Positions 61,545 through 64,000 of a DNA stretch of 64,000 bases are shown here, piece by piece (the stretch's first letter is position 1; each line of letters begins with the position of its first letter). The DNA comes from Enterocloster asparagiformis (lineage in GTDB: Bacteria; Bacillota; Clostridia; Lachnospirales; Lachnospiraceae), in NCBI GenBank assembly GCA_018380885.1, contig JAGZSY010000025.1, positions 7,778 to 71,777 on the forward strand, given 5' to 3'. The position numbers were made by a program, and so were the translations under genes. The notes below the pieces were generated by a model, which made no database searches, was not told where the DNA came from, and saw nothing but the letters and a program-made list of their open reading frames with translations.

Positions 61545-62582
61545 TCAGGGCACCAGCACGATCCGGTAGCCGCTCCCGGACTCCGCCATGGCGAACGCCT
61601 CCTCCCACCGCCCAAGCGGAAATGCGGCCGACACCAGCTTATCCGCATGAACCGCATTCTGGGCGAACAGAGTCATCAGGCGCTGCCAGGACTGGTGGGA
61701 ACTGCCCATGCTCACATTCAGCCGGATCTCCTTCATCACCAGCTGATCCATCGGGAACTCAATGGGGCGGCCGAACAGTCCCAGCTGCCCGATCTGTCCG
61801 CCTCTGCGGCAGATATCAATGGCGGATTTGAGGGCTGGCACCGCGCCGGAGCACTCTAACACCGCATCCGCCCCGTATGGGTTATGCTTCAAAACCAGTT
61901 CCTTTAAAGCCGACGGGTCCGCGCAGCAGGCGTCCGCCCCGTTCTCCATTGCCAGCTCAAGCCGTTCCCGGTCCTTTGGAACGCCGCTGACGATCACGAA
62001 GGCCCCCGCGGCCTTTGCCATCTGGGCCGCCGCCTGGCCCAGAGTACCGGGACCCATCACGACCACCACATCACCGCCGCGGATCTCGCACTGGTCGAAC
62101 ACCAGGTGGGCGGCGCAGGACATGGGTTCGCAGACCGCCATATAGTTCTGATCCCGGTGATTGTCCGGGATCTTGTAGCAGATGGAGGCGGGGATCACAA
62201 TGTAATCCGCCATCGCCCCATTAAATCCCGATCCCACGGAGCGCCGGTGCTCGCAGCGCATCAGATATCCGCTCTTGCAGGCCGGGCACTGCCCGCAGGT
62301 GGAGGTGGCCGTCATAGCAGTCACCTGATCCCCCTTTGCAAATCCCGTCACCTGCTCTCCCATCTCCACCACGTCCCCGAAGAACTCGTGTCCCAGGGTT
62401 ACCGGCGGATTGTGCAGGTATTCGTCCCGGCGGATATGCACGTCCGTTCCGCAGATCGCGCAGGCCTTCACCCGGACCAGCAGTTGGTCCCCCGCGGGCT
62501 TCGGCACCGGAACCTGTTCCAGCTTCAGCCCGCACGGCCCGGGGGCCGGCTTCACCAGCGCCCTCATCATTTTCTCTTCCAT
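61545..62582 (-). CDS. Zinc-dependent alcohol/polyol dehydrogenase (MDR family)
   Basis: The 345-residue medium-chain dehydrogenase has the catalytic zinc ligands in CAICGTDVHI and GHEFFGDVVEMGE, the structural zinc cluster CGQCPACKSGYLMRCE, and a Rossmann GPGTLGQAAAQ. It resembles sorbitol/threonine dehydrogenases. The ATG at 62582 with GGAGGG seven bases upstream is chosen over in-frame ATGs at 62588 and 62639. It is the first gene of the ADH, SDR, GPH, OFA operon and is probably driven by the 19-bp-spacer promoter at 62735. Confidence 0.92.
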   Translation of the reverse strand: MEEKMMRALVKPAPGPCGLKLEQVPVPKPAGDQLLVRVKACAICGTDVHIRRDEYLHNPPVTLGHEFFGDVVEMGEQVTGFAKGDQVTAMTATSTCGQCPACKSGYLMRCEHRRSVGSGFNGAMADYIVIPASICYKIPDNHRDQNYMAVCEPMSCAAHLVFDQCEIRGGDVVVVMGPGTLGQAAAQMAKAAGAFVIVSGVPKDRERLELAMENGADACCADPSALKELVLKHNPYGADAVLECSGAVPALKSAIDICRRGGQIGQLGLFGRPIEFPMDQLVMKEIRLNVSMGSSHQSWQRLMTLFAQNAVHADKLVSAAFPLGRWEEAFAMAESGSGYRIVLVP

Positions 62583-62734
62583 CTTCATTCCCTCCAAACC
62601 GCATTTAATCGATTGCATTTCTCCTGTTTTGCTTTCCATTTGTCAAAAAAATAACAAATTGGGATGAAAAAATTGCGTTCCCCTCTGCCGCGAAATGTTT
62701 CATCCGCCGGGAAACGGCCTTTCATTCTGCTATT

Positions 62735-62765
62735 ACTATAAGGATTCAAGGGGTTTTAGAGTCAA
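62735..62765 (-). promoter_or_regulatory. MerR-type promoter (19-bp spacer) of the adh operon
   Basis: On the minus strand TTGACT (62765-62760) and TATAGT (62740-62735) are separated by 19 bases, the elongated spacing that MerR proteins act on. An imperfect dyad CTCTAA...TTATAG fills the spacer. A MerR gene lies upstream on the same strand. Confidence 0.6.
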
Positions 62766-62780
62766 GAGAAAAAAACAGAC

Positions 62781-62812
62781 AAAAAATGCAGGATATTTTT
62801 AAGTATCCTGCA
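62781..62812 (-). terminator. Terminator downstream of merR
   Basis: TGCAGGATA (62787-62795) pairs perfectly with TATCCTGCA (62804-62812), and the minus strand continues in TTTTTT. It lies 190 bases after the merR stop and just before the adh promoter. Confidence 0.8.
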
Positions 62813-63001
62813 CAAAAGAATCTTCGTATCAATCATTAACAATCCCGGCCAGGCGATCGATCCCGGGGGCGGGATGCAAAAAATTTGCGATATGCGCTCC
62901 GGAGCGTGTTTGAGAACTACTTTCTGCCGGCTGCTCGCCACACTTTGTGGGAGATTTGGGGCCGCTGGTGACAGGAATGAATCTTCAAATTCGCCCTGGC
63001 A

Positions 63002-63817
63002 CTACGGCCGCTGAATGGGCAGCCAGACGATATGCCAGTTGAAATATTCCTCCTCCGGTTTGGTCATACACACCACCTGGGTCACGATATCTCCCTGAAG
63101 CTCCAGTCCATTCCGTTTCAGATAATCCAGGCCGCCCTTTAAGCTGTTCAGGGACAGGTACTGGCTGGAACGGGAGGGGAGACAGGTGTGCACGCACAGG
63201 CAGGGCGGATAATACTGGACCTGATCCGTCTCCTCCACCTCCAGGAACTGAGCGTACTCCTCGTTGAGGCCCATGCCGAAATCAAATCCAGTCTCCCCCT
63301 TACGGATCTCCTCCTCATAGAACACCGCGCAGGAGTAGACGAAAGGCGTCTTTCCCGCCCACTCCTCAATCAGCTTCAGCTCCTCCCTGGACCGGCAGAG
63401 CGTGTAGTTTTTCTGGGTGTTCATGCGGTAAATGCCGGGCCGCTCCTCGATGCGGTACTGCCCCACGCTGTTTACGGCATCCTCCAGCATGGCCTGGCTC
63501 TGGCGGATGCGTTTGAGCAGATTGATCTGGCGGACGATTTCCCTCTGGATTCCGGCCTCCTGCATGCCCATCTGCGCCTGAATTCCGGACAGCTCCCGGC
63601 TGCAAAACAGATCCGCCACCTCCTCCAGCGAGAAGCCGTAGTTCTGGTAATGGCGCGCCCGCAGCAGCATGTGGAAATCCCAGGTATTGTAATAGCGGTA
63701 ACCGGTCTCCGGGTCCCGCACCGGCTGAATGATATTCCGGCTCTCATAGTACCGGATGGCCTCCGCCGATATCCCCAAAAGCTTGGCCATGGTGCCGATA
63801 CTGTATTTCTGATACAT
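63002..63817 (-). CDS. MerR-family transcriptional regulator with GyrI-like effector domain
   Basis: The 271-residue protein has a MerR DNA-binding domain (1-75; IGTMAKLLGISAEAIRYYESRNII, GYRYYNTWDFHML), a long dimerisation helix (about 76-125), and a C-terminal GyrI-like/BmrR-type effector domain (about 130-271). Such proteins twist promoters with 19-bp spacers. The adh promoter downstream has that spacing, making it a likely target; a perfect 12-bp inverted repeat directly upstream suggests self-control. Confidence 0.92.
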   Translation of the reverse strand: MYQKYSIGTMAKLLGISAEAIRYYESRNIIQPVRDPETGYRYYNTWDFHMLLRARHYQNYGFSLEEVADLFCSRELSGIQAQMGMQEAGIQREIVRQINLLKRIRQSQAMLEDAVNSVGQYRIEERPGIYRMNTQKNYTLCRSREELKLIEEWAGKTPFVYSCAVFYEEEIRKGETGFDFGMGLNEEYAQFLEVEETDQVQYYPPCLCVHTCLPSRSSQYLSLNSLKGGLDYLKRNGLELQGDIVTQVVCMTKPEEEYFNWHIVWLPIQRP

Positions 63818-63832
63818 GACTGCTCCCCTTTC

Positions 63833-63859
63833 TAAACTCTCAAATCGTTTGAGAGTTTA
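63833..63859. promoter_or_regulatory. Perfect 12-bp inverted repeat before merR
   Basis: TAAACTCTCAAA (63833-63844) and TTTGAGAGTTTA (63848-63859) flank TCG, 16 bases before the merR start and 21 bases after the stop of the preceding gene. It may be the MerR self-operator. A terminator role is less likely because no T run follows. Confidence 0.6.
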
Positions 63860-63879
63860 CCGGCAGGTAGTTCTCACCT

Positions 63880-64000
63880 CTAAATGCCAAATTCCTCAAA
63901 CAGCTTTTCCTGATACTGCCGGTCCCCGGCGGCCCGAATCAAATCCTCCGTTCTACCGGCGTTGATGAGAAGCAGAGTCAACTCGTTTACGCGCTTCTGG
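63880..64000 (-). CDS. C-terminal end of an unidentified protein (cut by window edge)
   Basis: The minus-strand frame is open from base 64000 to TAG at 63880-63882. It reads as a helical, charged tail (QKRVNELTLLLINAGRTEDL then IRAAGDRQYQEKLFEEFGI). Its codon use is like its neighbours and the frame is uninterrupted. The rest lies outside the window and 39 residues do not identify a family. Confidence 0.55.
   Translation of the reverse strand, partial: QKRVNELTLLLINAGRTEDLIRAAGDRQYQEKLFEEFGI

Larger units (their letters stand above)
62583..63001. other. Gene-free interval between adh and merR genes
   Basis: It holds the adh leader and promoter (62735-62765), the merR terminator (62781-62812) and about 190 bases (62813-63001) in which no gene or known RNA was recognised. 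Confidence 0.6.

Overview
The window looks like chromosomal DNA of a moderately GC-rich anaerobic Firmicute, most likely a gut Clostridia of the Lachnospiraceae type. The reasons are a SufCBDSU iron-sulfur system with SufU instead of SufE, a flavodiiron protein, strong AGGAGG ribosome sites, ROK and MerR regulators, SipW-type signal peptidases, a clostridial cyclic-di-GMP-I riboswitch, and many sugar-catabolic operons. No rRNA, tRNA, phage, insertion sequence or CRISPR was seen. Genus was not determined.

Layout. 1-3.6 kb: an AbgT-like transporter (cut by the window edge), an amidohydrolase and a divergent LysR regulator. 3.7-9.4 kb: the suf operon with a divergent Rrf2/IscR-like regulator and twin operator-like inverted repeats between them, then an FprA-type flavodiiron protein. 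10.8-18.6 kb: a surface-fibre (TasA/camelysin, SipW) locus and an adjacent two-component system. 18.8-24.4 kb: a NUDIX hydrolase, a MATE exporter and a three-subunit xanthine-dehydrogenase-type molybdoenzyme. 24.7-35 kb: a sugar catabolic cluster (class II aldolase, aldo/keto reductase, ROK regulator, GPH symporter, mutarotase, ureidoglycolate-lyase-like cupin, fucose-isomerase-like protein, PfkB kinase, MFS transporter). 35-44.4 kb: cell wall and housekeeping genes (PBP, FtsW/RodA, U32 peptidase, ZapA-like protein with a repeat tail, RuvB, RuvA). 44.5-48 kb: a large receiver/HD-GYP/PAS/GGDEF/GAF cyclic-di-GMP enzyme. 48-50 kb: an XRE regulator and a YprB-type exonuclease. 50-58 kb: a GH32-like enzyme with a ribose-type ABC transporter, FGGY kinase and ROK regulator. 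58-64 kb: two MFS transporters, an SDR, a zinc alcohol dehydrogenase and a MerR regulator.

The most striking region is 10.8-18.6 kb. Read along the minus strand it contains a 7TMR-DISM-like histidine kinase, a receiver plus SARP-like response regulator, and a promoter whose two 8-bp direct repeats (11-bp period) end 8 bp before the -10 box, as in SARP targets. A cyclic-di-GMP-I riboswitch with an intrinsic terminator follows, then sipW, a TasA-like gene broken at a run of eight Gs, a membrane-anchored protein ending in a TasA-like domain, a second sipW, and a repeat-rich SipW-type substrate whose tail is cut by an in-frame amber codon. This suggests a surface-fibre system with three layers of control: two-component activation, a c-di-GMP riboswitch, and homopolymer phase variation. 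That reading is inferred from sequence only.

Several other promoters carry readable regulatory architecture: ROK-type repeats over two consensus promoters of the 25-35 kb sugar cluster, a 19-bp-spacer MerR-type promoter before the alcohol dehydrogenase operon, and a pair of palindromes 31 bp apart before the XRE gene.
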